12,002 nt of DNA. It comes from Bacteroidales bacterium. Lineage in GTDB: Bacteria > Bacteroidota > Bacteroidia > Bacteroidales > F082. Location of the stretch: contig JAFZXR010000024.1 in the NCBI GenBank assembly GCA_017616675.1, positions 1 through 12,002 on the forward strand. The letters are read 5' to 3'. Both the position numbers and the translations under genes were made by a program. Within the stretch, counting starts at the first letter, position 1, and each line of letters starts with the position of its first letter. The notes under the pieces were generated by a model. That model did not search any database and was not told the origin of the DNA. It was given only the letters and a program-made list of their open reading frames with translations. Positions 5,612-12,002 of this stretch are shown piece after piece.

Positions 5612-6355
5612 CTATTGTTTTTCAGTGTCTTGCGACTCTTCTTCCATCTGGTGCCATGTCTTCTCGGCTGCCAGCTGCTCGGCTCCTTTTATCGAATAAT
5701 CGACGGCTTTGCCGTATTCTTTATCGTCGACGAGTACTTGAATCACGTAAAGCTTATCAAAACCGTCGCCTTGGGTGCCGACGTGCTTGAACTCGACGCG
5801 ATGTTTCTCTTTCTGCGACCATTCGAGGAGTTTGCTCTTGTAGTTGACGTCGTTTTTCTCGATGTCGTCGATGTCGAGATGCATCAGGATGATGTGGTCG
5901 ACGATGATTTTATAGGTGAAATTATAGCCTCTGTCGAGGAAAAGCGCTCCGGTGAATGCTTCGAAGGCATTTCCTCCGATTGAGCGGAATCCCGAGTGTT
6001 TGTCGTGGGTTTTGGCGTACATCACCATGTTGTCGAAGCCCAGTTTCATCGAGAGTTTGTTCAACGAGGCGCGGCTCACTATCTTCGAGCGCATCTCGGT
6101 GAGGAATCCTTCCTGTTTGGTCGGGAATTTCTTGAAAAGATACTGTGCCACTATGGAGCTAAGCACTGCGTCGCCAAGATATTCCAGTCGCTCGTTATTG
6201 ATGATGATACTGTTTAACTGCTTGGTACTCACCGACTTATGAGTAAAAGCAAGCTGATACAGCGAGATGTTGTGTGGATAAAATCCGAAAACATTATTGA
6301 TATAGCGAGCCAAATCTTTTTCGGCCTTATTACGATAGCGAAAAAGACTGAACAT
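5612..6355 (-). CDS. rnc: Ribonuclease III
   Basis: Endonuclease that cuts double-stranded RNA, used in rRNA maturation and sRNA/mRNA processing. The 247 residues show the RNase III domain followed by a dsRNA-binding domain. The signature NNERLEYLGDAVL (53-65) carries the carboxylates E55, E58 and D62 (E. coli E38, E41, D45). The second acidic site lies in GGNAFEAFTGALFLDRGY (127-144): E132 matches E. coli E117, but N129 sits where E. coli and Aquifex have an aspartate. Related Bacteroidota enzymes, as I recall, also read GNAFEA, so this is probably a lineage feature and not a loss of activity. The dsRBD spans about 171-236 (NYKSKLLEW to EQLAAEKTW). A charged, glutamate-rich tail follows. The ATG at 6355 is 2 nt beyond the fabF stop, indicating co-transcription in the acpP-fabF-rnc operon. 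Confidence 0.95.
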   Translation of the reverse strand: MFSLFRYRNKAEKDLARYINNVFGFYPHNISLYQLAFTHKSVSTKQLNSIIINNERLEYLGDAVLSSIVAQYLFKKFPTKQEGFLTEMRSKIVSRASLNKLSMKLGFDNMVMYAKTHDKHSGFRSIGGNAFEAFTGALFLDRGYNFTYKIIVDHIILMHLDIDDIEKNDVNYKSKLLEWSQKEKHRVEFKHVGTQGDGFDKLYVIQVLVDDKEYGKAVDYSIKGAEQLAAEKTWHQMEEESQDTEKQ

Positions 6356-6357
6356 GG

Positions 6358-7605
6358 TTAGAATTTCTTGAAGATGACACTTGAGTTGTGGCCGCCGAAG
6401 CCAAAGGCGTTGCTGATGGCGTAGTTGACGGTTCTCTTCTTAGGTTTCCAGAATGTGAAATCGATCTTAGGGTCGATGTTCGGGTCGTCGGTGAAATGGT
6501 TGATGGTTGGTGGTACGATGTCGTTTTGGCAAGCCAGCACTGTCGAGATTGCTTCGATAGCGCCTGCGCCTCCGAGGAGGTGGCCTGTCATCGATTTTCC
6601 TGAGTTTATCGACATGTCGTAGGTATGCTCGCCGAACACGTTCATGATTCCGATTATCTCGGGGATATCGCCTGCTGGCGTTGATGTTCCGTGAGTGTTG
6701 ATATGGTCGATGACGTCAGGTGTTATGCCTGCTTCTTTCAATGCGCGGCGCATACTCAACGCGGCGCCCTGTCCTTCAGGGTGCGGAGCGGTGATATGAT
6801 AAGCGTCGGCCGACTCGCCGCATCCCACGATCTCGCCGTAGATCTTGGCGCCGCGTTTGAGGGCGTGGTTGAGTTCCTCGAGCACGAGGCAGCCTCCACC
6901 CTCACCCATCACAAACCCATCGCGGTCGGCGTCGAAGGGACGAGAGGCCGTCTTAGGGTCGTCGTTGCGGGTCGAGAGCGCTTTCATGGCCTCGAAGCCT
7001 GCCACGCTGATGGCACAGATAGGAGCTTCGGCGCCGCCGGCTATCATCACCTCGTTACGGCCGTAATGGATATAACGGAAGGCGTTGACGATGGCGTTGG
7101 CCGACGAAGCACATGCCGAGACAGTGCAGTAGTTCGGACCTTGAAAACCGTATTTTATTGAGATATTACCTGCCGAGAGGTCAGGAAGTAGCTTTGGGAT
7201 GGTGAACGGACTCACACGCGGAGTGCCGTCACCTCTTGCGAAATCGATGGTTTCGAGCGAGAGACTCTCGATTCCGCCTATGCCAGATGCAAAGATAACA
7301 CCGACTTCGGTGAAGTCAGTGTTATCACTTGTGATGCCTGAATCTTTAATCGCTTCGTCCGCCGAAATCATGGCGTACTGTTCGACTTTGTCAAGCTTGC
7401 GTGCTTCTTTTCTATCGAAGTATTGTAACGGGTCGAAATCCTTGATCTCGCAGGCTATGCGTGACTTGAATTTCTCTGCGTCGAAATGTGTAATCATGCC
7501 AGCGCCGCTGACGCCTTTCAGGAGACTGTCCCAGTATTCCGGAACGTTTTTGCCTATCGGCGTGATAGCTCCTAAGCCGGTTATGACTACACGCTTTAAC
7601 TCCAT
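6358..7605 (-). CDS. fabF: Beta-ketoacyl-ACP synthase II
   Basis: Condensing enzyme of type II fatty-acid elongation: it joins malonyl-ACP to an acyl-enzyme with loss of CO2. The 415-residue length is normal for FabF. The thiolase-fold catalytic triad is complete: C165 in TVSACASS (161-168), H305 in INTHGTSTPAGD (302-313) and H342 in GKSMTGHLLGGAGA (336-349), with K337 also conserved. The start KRVVITGLGAITPIG (4-18) and the end NAFGFGGHNSSVIFKKF (399-415), with its glycine-rich loop, are typical. The presence of the FabF-type N-terminus and GTSTP motif argues against FabH. The ATG at 7605 lies 3 nt after the acpP stop, so acpP and its client enzyme are made from one transcript. No truncation or frameshift is visible. 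Confidence 0.96.
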   Translation of the reverse strand: MELKRVVITGLGAITPIGKNVPEYWDSLLKGVSGAGMITHFDAEKFKSRIACEIKDFDPLQYFDRKEARKLDKVEQYAMISADEAIKDSGITSDNTDFTEVGVIFASGIGGIESLSLETIDFARGDGTPRVSPFTIPKLLPDLSAGNISIKYGFQGPNYCTVSACASSANAIVNAFRYIHYGRNEVMIAGGAEAPICAISVAGFEAMKALSTRNDDPKTASRPFDADRDGFVMGEGGGCLVLEELNHALKRGAKIYGEIVGCGESADAYHITAPHPEGQGAALSMRRALKEAGITPDVIDHINTHGTSTPAGDIPEIIGIMNVFGEHTYDMSINSGKSMTGHLLGGAGAIEAISTVLACQNDIVPPTINHFTDDPNIDPKIDFTFWKPKKRTVNYAISNAFGFGGHNSSVIFKKF

Positions 7606-7608
7606 AAG

Positions 7609-7845
7609 TTAAGCAATATGTTCTTCGATATATTTGATAGCGTCGCCAACTGTCTGGATGTTCTCTGTCTGATCGTCAGGAATTGATACGCCAAATTCTT
7701 TTTCGAAATCGAGAATCAATTCAACAGTGTCAAGAGAATCGGCACCTAAATCTTGTGTAAAGTTTGCTGTTTCAACAACTTCTGATGGATCAACACCTAA
7801 TTTATCAACGATGATTGATACAACTTTCTCTTTAATTTCTGACAT
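7609..7845 (-). CDS. acpP: Acyl carrier protein
   Basis: Small acidic four-helix carrier of acyl chains for fatty-acid and lipid synthesis. With the ATG at 7845-7843 the product is 78 residues and begins [20 protein letters not shown]. The phosphopantetheine attachment site is the serine of [12 protein letters not shown] (Ser37 from this start), in the standard DSL context. The rest is acidic, including [12 protein letters not shown], and ends in the usual short helix. A TTG codon lies two codons upstream in frame, but the ATG gives the family-typical N-terminus and is preferred. No Shine-Dalgarno is visible in the A-rich leader, as is common in this phylum. It is the first gene of the acpP-fabF-rnc-IPExxxVDY operon and is divergent from polA. 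Confidence 0.96.
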   Translation of the reverse strand: MSEIKEKVVSIIVDKLGVDPSEVVETANFTQDLGADSLDTVELILDFEKEFGVSIPDDQTENIQTVGDAIKYIEEHIA

Positions 7846-7897
7846 TTTCAATAATTTTTAATTAATAAATCTTTTTCTGCTCTTAAGAAAACTTCTG

Positions 7898-7931
7898 CAA
7901 AGGTAAGGCATTTTTTCAAACGAATGACAAA
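7898..7931 (-). promoter_or_regulatory. Candidate promoter of the acpP-fabF-rnc operon
   Basis: On the minus strand TTTG (7931-7928) is followed after 22 nt by TACCTTTG (7905-7898), matching the -33 TTTG / -7 TAnnTTTG pattern with a slightly long spacer. The inferred start of transcription is near 7890, giving a leader of about 45 nt before the acpP ATG. A perfect 12-bp dyad (7905-7942) covers the spacer. Confidence 0.5.
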
Positions 7932-7942
7932 AAAAATGCCTT
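7905..7942. repeat. Perfect 12-bp inverted repeat over the acpP promoter
   Basis: AAGGCATTTTTT (7905-7916) and AAAAAATGCCTT (7931-7942) are exact inverse complements separated by 14 nt. On the plus strand the right arm runs into a T-tract (7941-7946), so it superficially resembles an intrinsic terminator. Its place upstream of both divergent starts makes a DNA-level operator or bent-DNA site more likely. Confidence 0.6.
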
Positions 7943-7958
7943 TTTTGAACTTCAAAAA
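7942..7958. repeat. 17-bp palindrome between acpP and polA
   Basis: TTTTTGAA, a central C at 7950, and TTCAAAAA form a perfect palindrome with 8-bp arms, directly next to the 12-bp inverted repeat. The size and symmetry suit a dimeric regulator, but no family-specific operator is recognised. A half-site-like TTTTTTGAA recurs at 7995-8003. Confidence 0.5.
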
Positions 7959-8072
7959 TGTAATAAGCTGATTTTCAATATGTTGTAAAACATCTTTTTT
8001 GAAGAATTTTTTTCGAATTTTTTAAAAATTATGATTTTTAAGATTTTTAATGGATTATTGGCAAAAATTTCG

Positions 8073-8080
8073 TAATTTTA
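8073..8080 (+). promoter_or_regulatory. Possible -7 box of the polA promoter
   Basis: TAATTTTA differs from the TAnnTTTG consensus only in its last base and lies 16 nt before the polA ATG. No TTTG -33 element is seen at the right distance in this AT-rich stretch, so the assignment is weak. Confidence 0.3.
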
Positions 8081-8096
8081 CACCTTTATAATATTA

Positions 8097-10847
8097 ATGA
8101 AAATGATAACAAAAGATTCTGAAAAAATATTCCTTTTAGATGCTTATGCGTTGATTTACAGGGCATTTTTCGCTTTGAACAAGAACCCGCGGATGACGTC
8201 GAAAGGTCTGAACACCTCAGCGATTATCGGTTTTTTGAATACTCTTTACGATGTTTTGAAAAACGAAAAGCCTTCGCATATCGGCATCGCCTTTGACCTT
8301 GGCGCCCCTACCCTGCGCACCGAAAACTTCTGCGATTACAAGGCAAATCGCGAAGAGATGCCGCCCGATTTGAGAGCTTCGATACCTTATATTATTGAGA
8401 TTATCAAAGGTTTCAATATCCCGATTTATGCCGCCGAAGGCTACGAAGCCGACGATGTGATTGGCACTTTGGCGAAAAAAGCCGAAAAAGCAGGATATTT
8501 GACCTACATGATGACGCCGGATAAGGACTTCGGTCAGCTGGTGAGCGACAATATTTTCATTTACAAACCTGCAAAATTTGGCGATCCGGCAACTATCATG
8601 GGACCGAAGGAAGTTTGTGAAAAATATGGCATAAATACTCCGACACAACTTATTGATATTCTTGGTCTTTGGGGTGATGCGAGTGATAATATCCCGGGAA
8701 TTCCAGGTGTTGGCGAGAAGACTGCATCAAAGTTTGTGCAGGAATATGGTTCTCTTGAAGGTTTGCTTGAGCATACCGACGATTTGAAAGGCAAGATGAA
8801 GGAAAACGTCATTAATTTTGCCGATCAAGGTAGGATGTCGAAGATGCTGGCGACCATCAACACCGAGGCACCAGTGGAGTTTGATGTTGAGGAATTGAAA
8901 GTGAAACAGCCGAATTTGCCAGAGTTACTGAAACTCTTTGAAGAATTGGAGTTTAGGACTTTTGCAAAGAGGATAGTTTCTGATTATAAGGCGTATGCGG
9001 CTCATGAGACCGATACGACTTATAAGAAAGAGCCGGAAACTAAAATAGAAACAAAGCAAGAACCCAAGGCAGTTGCAAAAGCGGAGCCAGCGAAGGAACT
9101 GGATCTGTTTTCGGAGCTCTCGGAGAACTCAGAAGGCTCGGAGTTCTCTTTGTTTTCATCAAAAGCAACTGCCGCTTCAGTCAGTCACAGCTATAAAACG
9201 ATAGCGACCGACGCTGACCTCAAGCCGCTTTTGCAACTGCTTGAAAAAGCTGAGGTTTACGCGGTTGATATCACTGCAAATGTGATTTCGTTTGCGGTTA
9301 AAGCGCACGAGGCGTATACTGTGCCTTCCGCTTTTATCAAAAAAATTGCAAAAATCTTCTCAAATCCTGCAAAAACCATCGTCGGTCATAACTTGAAGTC
9401 TGTCATTTCGGTGCTCCGTCGCAATGGTATCGAGCTGAAAAACAAACTCTTCGACACCATGATTGCGCATTATCTCATTGAGCCGGAGCAGCGTCACACC
9501 ATGGATTATCTCGCCGATGTGTATCTGAACTACACCATCACGAATAATTCAGCCGAAAATGCCGATATCGCTTATCAGTTTTATGAGAAATTCAAACCAA
9601 TTCTCATTGAAAATCAATTGATTAAGCTGTTTGATGAGATTGAAATGCCGCTTGTGCCGGTTCTTGCAACTATGGAAGCCAACGGCGTGAAAATCGATAG
9701 CGACAACCTTAAGCAGATCAGCGAACAGCAGGCTTTGGAGATTCAAAACATTGAAAATCAGATATTTAAAGCAGCGGGAACGACATTCAACATAGCTTCT
9801 CCACGTCAGCTTGGCGAGGTTTTGTTTGAGAAAATGAAACTCAAAGCACCTGCAAAGAAGACAAAATCGGGTCAATATCCCACAGGCGAAGAGGTCTTGA
9901 TGAAGATTATCGACAAGCATCCGATTATTCAGCAAATCCTTGATTACCGCGGACTTACAAAACTGAAATCGACTTACGTTGACGCTCTTCCAGCTTTGAT
10001 AAGCAAAGAAGACGGTCTGGTGCATACCTCTTATAATCAAGCAGTTACGGCAACGGGAAGATTGAGTTCAACGAATCCGAATCTGCAGAATATTCCGGTG
10101 CGAACTGATAAAGGCCGTGAGATTCGAAAAGCTTTTGTGCCACGTGACAAAAACCACATCCTTTTGGCAGCTGATTATTCGCAAATCGAGCTTCGAATCA
10201 TCACGCATTTAAGCGGCGATCCTGCGATGAGCGAGGCTTTCCGTGAAGGACTCGACATCCACGCGGCGACTGCAGCTCGTGTTTACAAAGTGCCGATTGA
10301 AGAGGTGACAAAAGACATGCGCCGTCACGCGAAAGCTGTGAATTTCGGCATCATCTATGGAATGTCAGCCTTCGGATTGGCTGAAAGATTGGGCATTTCG
10401 CGCACTGAAGCGGCTTCGATTATTGAAAATTATTTCAAGGAATACGTTGGTATTCAACAATATATCAAAAACAACATCGAGTTTGCCCGTCAGCATGGAT
10501 ATGTTGAGACAATGCTCGGAAGGCGTCGTTATTTGCGCGACATCAACGCTTCGAATAGCGTGGTTCGTAACTTCGCCGAGCGTAATGCGGTGAACGCCCC
10601 TATCCAAGGAAGTTCAGCCGACATGATTAAGATTGCTATGTCGAACATTTATAAAGCAATGAACGACAAGCAGTTACAATCAAAAATGATACTTCAGGTA
10701 CACGACGAACTTGTTTTTGATGCGGTAAAAGATGAATTAGAAATTTTAAAAGAAATAGTAAACGATAAAATGGTAAACGCGTTGCCGCTGAACATCCCGG
10801 TGGTTGTGGAACTCAACACTGGAACGAATTGGCTGGAAGCGCATTAA
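8097..10847 (+). CDS. polA: DNA polymerase I with degenerate proofreading domain
   Basis: Repair and Okazaki-fragment polymerase, 916 residues. The 5'-nuclease domain (about 1-295) is intact: FLLDAYALIYRAFFA with D15, D67, GYEADDVIG with E117/D119/D120, TPDKDFGQ with D142/D144, and GDASDNIPGIPGVGEKTA with D194/D197. A low-complexity Glu/Lys/Ser linker follows (about 300-365). The 3'-5' exonuclease domain (about 366-500) keeps its shape but not its site: D391 matches E. coli D355, while T393, V436 and N488 replace E357, D424 and D501, and the region before N488 is shortened. The polymerase domain is complete: TATGRLSSTNPNLQNIPVR (651-669), motif A DYSQIELR with D693, motif B RRHAKAVNFGIIYG (742-755) with K746 and F750, and motif C QVHDELVFD with D870. 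The enzyme should therefore polymerise and remove RNA primers but not proofread. ATGs at 8097 and 8103 are both possible starts. A yraN-family gene follows 24 nt later. Confidence 0.97.
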   Translation: MKMITKDSEKIFLLDAYALIYRAFFALNKNPRMTSKGLNTSAIIGFLNTLYDVLKNEKPSHIGIAFDLGAPTLRTENFCDYKANREEMPPDLRASIPYIIEIIKGFNIPIYAAEGYEADDVIGTLAKKAEKAGYLTYMMTPDKDFGQLVSDNIFIYKPAKFGDPATIMGPKEVCEKYGINTPTQLIDILGLWGDASDNIPGIPGVGEKTASKFVQEYGSLEGLLEHTDDLKGKMKENVINFADQGRMSKMLATINTEAPVEFDVEELKVKQPNLPELLKLFEELEFRTFAKRIVSDYKAYAAHETDTTYKKEPETKIETKQEPKAVAKAEPAKELDLFSELSENSEGSEFSLFSSKATAASVSHSYKTIATDADLKPLLQLLEKAEVYAVDITANVISFAVKAHEAYTVPSAFIKKIAKIFSNPAKTIVGHNLKSVISVLRRNGIELKNKLFDTMIAHYLIEPEQRHTMDYLADVYLNYTITNNSAENADIAYQFYEKFKPILIENQLIKLFDEIEMPLVPVLATMEANGVKIDSDNLKQISEQQALEIQNIENQIFKAAGTTFNIASPRQLGEVLFEKMKLKAPAKKTKSGQYPTGEEVLMKIIDKHPIIQQILDYRGLTKLKSTYVDALPALISKEDGLVHTSYNQAVTATGRLSSTNPNLQNIPVRTDKGREIRKAFVPRDKNHILLAADYSQIELRIITHLSGDPAMSEAFREGLDIHAATAARVYKVPIEEVTKDMRRHAKAVNFGIIYGMSAFGLAERLGISRTEAASIIENYFKEYVGIQQYIKNNIEFARQHGYVETMLGRRRYLRDINASNSVVRNFAERNAVNAPIQGSSADMIKIAMSNIYKAMNDKQLQSKMILQVHDELVFDAVKDELEILKEIVNDKMVNALPLNIPVVVELNTGTNWLEAH

Positions 10848-10871
10848 AAACAACAGTAAAAACTAAAATTT

Positions 10872-11249
10872 ATGGCCGAACATAATGAATTAGGAAAATT
10901 GGGCGAGCAAGTCGCCCGCGACCTTCTTATTTCGAAGGGTTATCAGATTTTAGAACAGAATTGGAGCTGCGGTCACAAGGAGATTGACATCATCGCGAAA
11001 GACGGCAACGAACTTGTGATTGTGGAGGTGAAAACACGTCGAGTGCAGTGTCTCGTCGACCCTGAAGAGACCGTCGACAAGATGAAACAACGTTATCTTA
11101 TCTGGGCTGCGGAGGCATATGTCGAGCGTAACAATCTCGACATGGATGTGCGCTTTGACATTGTGGCTATAGTGGTGGATAATAATAACGAACGTCGGGT
11201 AGACCACATCGAAAACGCGTTCTACCCGACGATAAGTCGTCGCAGATAA
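10872..11249 (+). CDS. YraN family (UPF0102) nuclease-like protein
   Basis: A 125-residue protein of the UPF0102/YraN family, which has a restriction-endonuclease-like fold. Motifs in order are NELGKLGEQVARDLLISKGYQIL (5-27), NWSCGHKEIDIIAKDG (30-45) and LVIVEVKTR (48-56). D39, E52 and K54 form the expected D...ExK nuclease-type site, with E37 and the early E12 also conserved. The rest (RFDIVAIVVDN, 94-104; ENAFYPT, 114-120) matches the family's last strand and helix. The biological role is not settled; the fold and its position just behind polA suggest DNA processing, but that is inference. The start is the ATG 24 nt after the polA stop, in an A-rich leader. The 3' end carries overlapping inverted repeats and converges on metG with an 8-nt gap. 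Confidence 0.9.
   Translation: MAEHNELGKLGEQVARDLLISKGYQILEQNWSCGHKEIDIIAKDGNELVIVEVKTRRVQCLVDPEETVDKMKQRYLIWAAEAYVERNNLDMDVRFDIVAIVVDNNNERRVDHIENAFYPTISRRR
11193..11231 (-). terminator. 11-bp inverted repeat in the 3' end of yraN, possible metG terminator
   Basis: CGTCGGGTAGA (11193-11203) and TCTACCCGACG (11221-11231) are perfect inverse complements with a 17-nt loop. Read on the minus strand the hairpin comes 26 nt after the metG stop and is followed by the T-rich TTCGTTATTATTATCC, a weak intrinsic-terminator layout. On the plus strand no T-run follows, so it is not a terminator for yraN. Confidence 0.4.
11227..11242. repeat. Alternative 6-bp hairpin overlapping the larger one
   Basis: CGACGA (11227-11232), loop TAAG, TCGTCG (11237-11242). 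It shares bases 11227-11231 with the right arm of the 11-bp inverted repeat, so the two structures exclude each other in RNA. It lies within the last codons of the yraN-family gene. Confidence 0.45.
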
Positions 11250-11262
11250 TCAACGGATTATC
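11245..11262. repeat. 7-bp inverted repeat spanning both convergent stop codons
   Basis: GATAATC (11245-11251), loop AACG, GATTATC (11256-11262). It covers the stop codons of the yraN-family gene (11247-11249) and metG (11260-11258). No T-tract follows on either strand, so a termination role is uncertain. Confidence 0.4.
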
Positions 11263-12002
11263 CCACGTTGCAGCCTGGAGCTACCACATCGCTCGGAGTG
11301 ACCACGACCAAACGGCCGTCTTTGTCCTCCGCCGAGAGTATCATGCCCTGACTTTCAACGCCTTTGAGCTTACGCGGCTCGAAGTTGGCGATGAAGCAGA
11401 CCTGCTTTCCGACAAGAACCTGCGGATCTGGGTAATATTTGGCGATACCGCTCACGATGGTGCGTTTTTCCATACCGTCGTCGATGAGGAACTGCAGCAG
11501 CTTGTCGGCTTTCGGCACCTTGGTGCATTCCAACACGGTACCAACGCGAATATCGACCTTCATGAAGTCGTCGAAACTCACATTCGGCTTGACCTCATTA
11601 GGTTTCCAGGCGTTGAGCTCGTTCTGTTTCTTGGTGTCTTCCAGCTTCTTGATCTGTGCTTCAACCACGCTGTCTTCAATCTTTTCGAACAGCAACTCTG
11701 GCTGACCGATAACGTGACCTGCGTTGAGCAAAATCGTTGCATCTGCCTGATTCCAGCTTGTCACCTCGAGACCAATCATCTTCTGGAGTTTCTTTGCGCT
11801 GAATGGCAGGAACGGTTCGCTCAAAATAGCAAGTTTTGCTACTATTTGCAATGAAAGAGCCATCACAGTCTTTGTGCGCTCAGGGTCGGTCTTGAACTGT
11901 TTCCAAGGCTCGTTTTCGGTAAGATAACGGTTGCCCAAACGTGCGAGGTTCATCAGTTCGCTCACGCCTTCACGGAACTTGTAGTTTTCGATGAGTTTAC
12001 CA
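11258..12002 (-). CDS. metG: Methionine--tRNA ligase, C-terminal part (partial at window edge)
   Basis: The 247 visible codons are the C-terminal part of MetRS, which charges tRNA(Met). They hold the end of the helical anticodon-binding domain ([51 protein letters not shown]) and a linker rich in Glu and Lys. A C-terminal tRNA-binding OB-fold of the Trbp111/EMAPII type follows ([70 protein letters not shown]). The catalytic Rossmann domain with its HIGH and KMSKS motifs lies beyond the edge. The frame is open through the right edge, so the GTG at 11965 is an internal valine and not a start. The appended OB domain is the longer, dimeric MetRS architecture. The gene converges on the yraN-family gene with 8 nt between stops. 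Confidence 0.96.
   Translation of the reverse strand, partial: GKLIENYKFREGVSELMNLARLGNRYLTENEPWKQFKTDPERTKTVMALSLQIVAKLAILSEPFLPFSAKKLQKMIGLEVTSWNQADATILLNAGHVIGQPELLFEKIEDSVVEAQIKKLEDTKKQNELNAWKPNEVKPNVSFDDFMKVDIRVGTVLECTKVPKADKLLQFLIDDGMEKRTIVSGIAKYYPDPQVLVGKQVCFIANFEPRKLKGVESQGMILSAEDKDGRLVVVTPSDVVAPGCNVG

Noticed and set aside
5510..5983. A 157-codon plus-strand frame across IPExxxVDY and rnc
   Set aside because: It is an antisense shadow of two real genes with a low-complexity Phe/Val/Asp translation.
6691..7161. A 156-codon frame antisense to fabF
   Set aside because: fabF is intact and has all catalytic residues; the opposite frame shows no domain or start signal.
7609..7851. TTG start at 7851 for acpP giving two extra residues
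   Set aside because: The ATG at 7845 yields the normal MSEIKEK-type N-terminus, and no ribosome binding site favours the TTG.
9123..9148. 8-bp inverted repeat GAGAACTC / GAGTTCTC inside polA
   Set aside because: It falls in the low-complexity Ser/Glu linker where the CTCGGAG word is repeated, so it is likely a by-product of repetitive linker codons.
9549..10040. A 163-codon frame antisense to polA
   Set aside because: It lies within the polymerase gene and reads as a Cys/Phe-rich shadow without family resemblance.
11258..11965. A separate short gene starting at the GTG at 11965 (stand-alone tRNA-binding protein)
   Set aside because: The frame continues open to the window edge with MetRS-like residues (IENYKFREG), so this is the interior of metG.

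Overview
The window looks like a chromosomal, housekeeping stretch of a member of the Bacteroidota, probably Bacteroidales. Four things point there: clade-typical families (a DUF3109 cysteine protein, a short glycogen/starch-synthase-like protein, a DUF4270 lipoprotein, an IPExxxVDY protein), the acpP-fabF-rnc gene order, TAnnTTTG-type promoter boxes close to several starts, and A-rich leaders without clear Shine-Dalgarno sequences. No phage, IS, CRISPR, tRNA or rRNA was seen.

Layout. (1) 1-517, minus: 5' part of topA, running off the left edge. (2) 518-796: divergent intergenic region holding a conspicuous symmetrical repeat element (634-773). (3) 797-5161, plus: a DUF3109 gene, then a compact cluster behind its own promoter: glycogen-synthase-like protein, DUF4270 lipoprotein, secreted cyclophilin, pheS. 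Its members are joined by ATGA overlaps or a 5-nt gap. (4) 5162-7845, minus: acpP - fabF - rnc - IPExxxVDY gene, separated by 2-3 nt, a fatty-acid synthesis/RNA-processing operon. It converges on pheS with no intergenic base. (5) 7846-8096: AT-rich divergent regulatory region with two perfect dyads. (6) 8097-11249, plus: polA and a yraN-family gene. (7) 11258-12002, minus: 3' part of metG, cut by the right edge.

Functionally the window covers DNA topology and replication/repair (TopA, PolA, perhaps YraN), aminoacylation (PheS, MetG), fatty-acid synthesis (AcpP, FabF), RNA processing (RNase III) and envelope functions (DUF4270 lipoprotein, periplasmic cyclophilin). I see no convincing new multi-gene system. 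The most unusual items are the 140-bp modular palindromic element at 634-773, a PolA whose proofreading domain has lost three of its four metal-binding carboxylates, operator-like dyads between acpP and polA, and long inverted repeats buried in the 3' end of yraN that could serve the convergent metG transcript.
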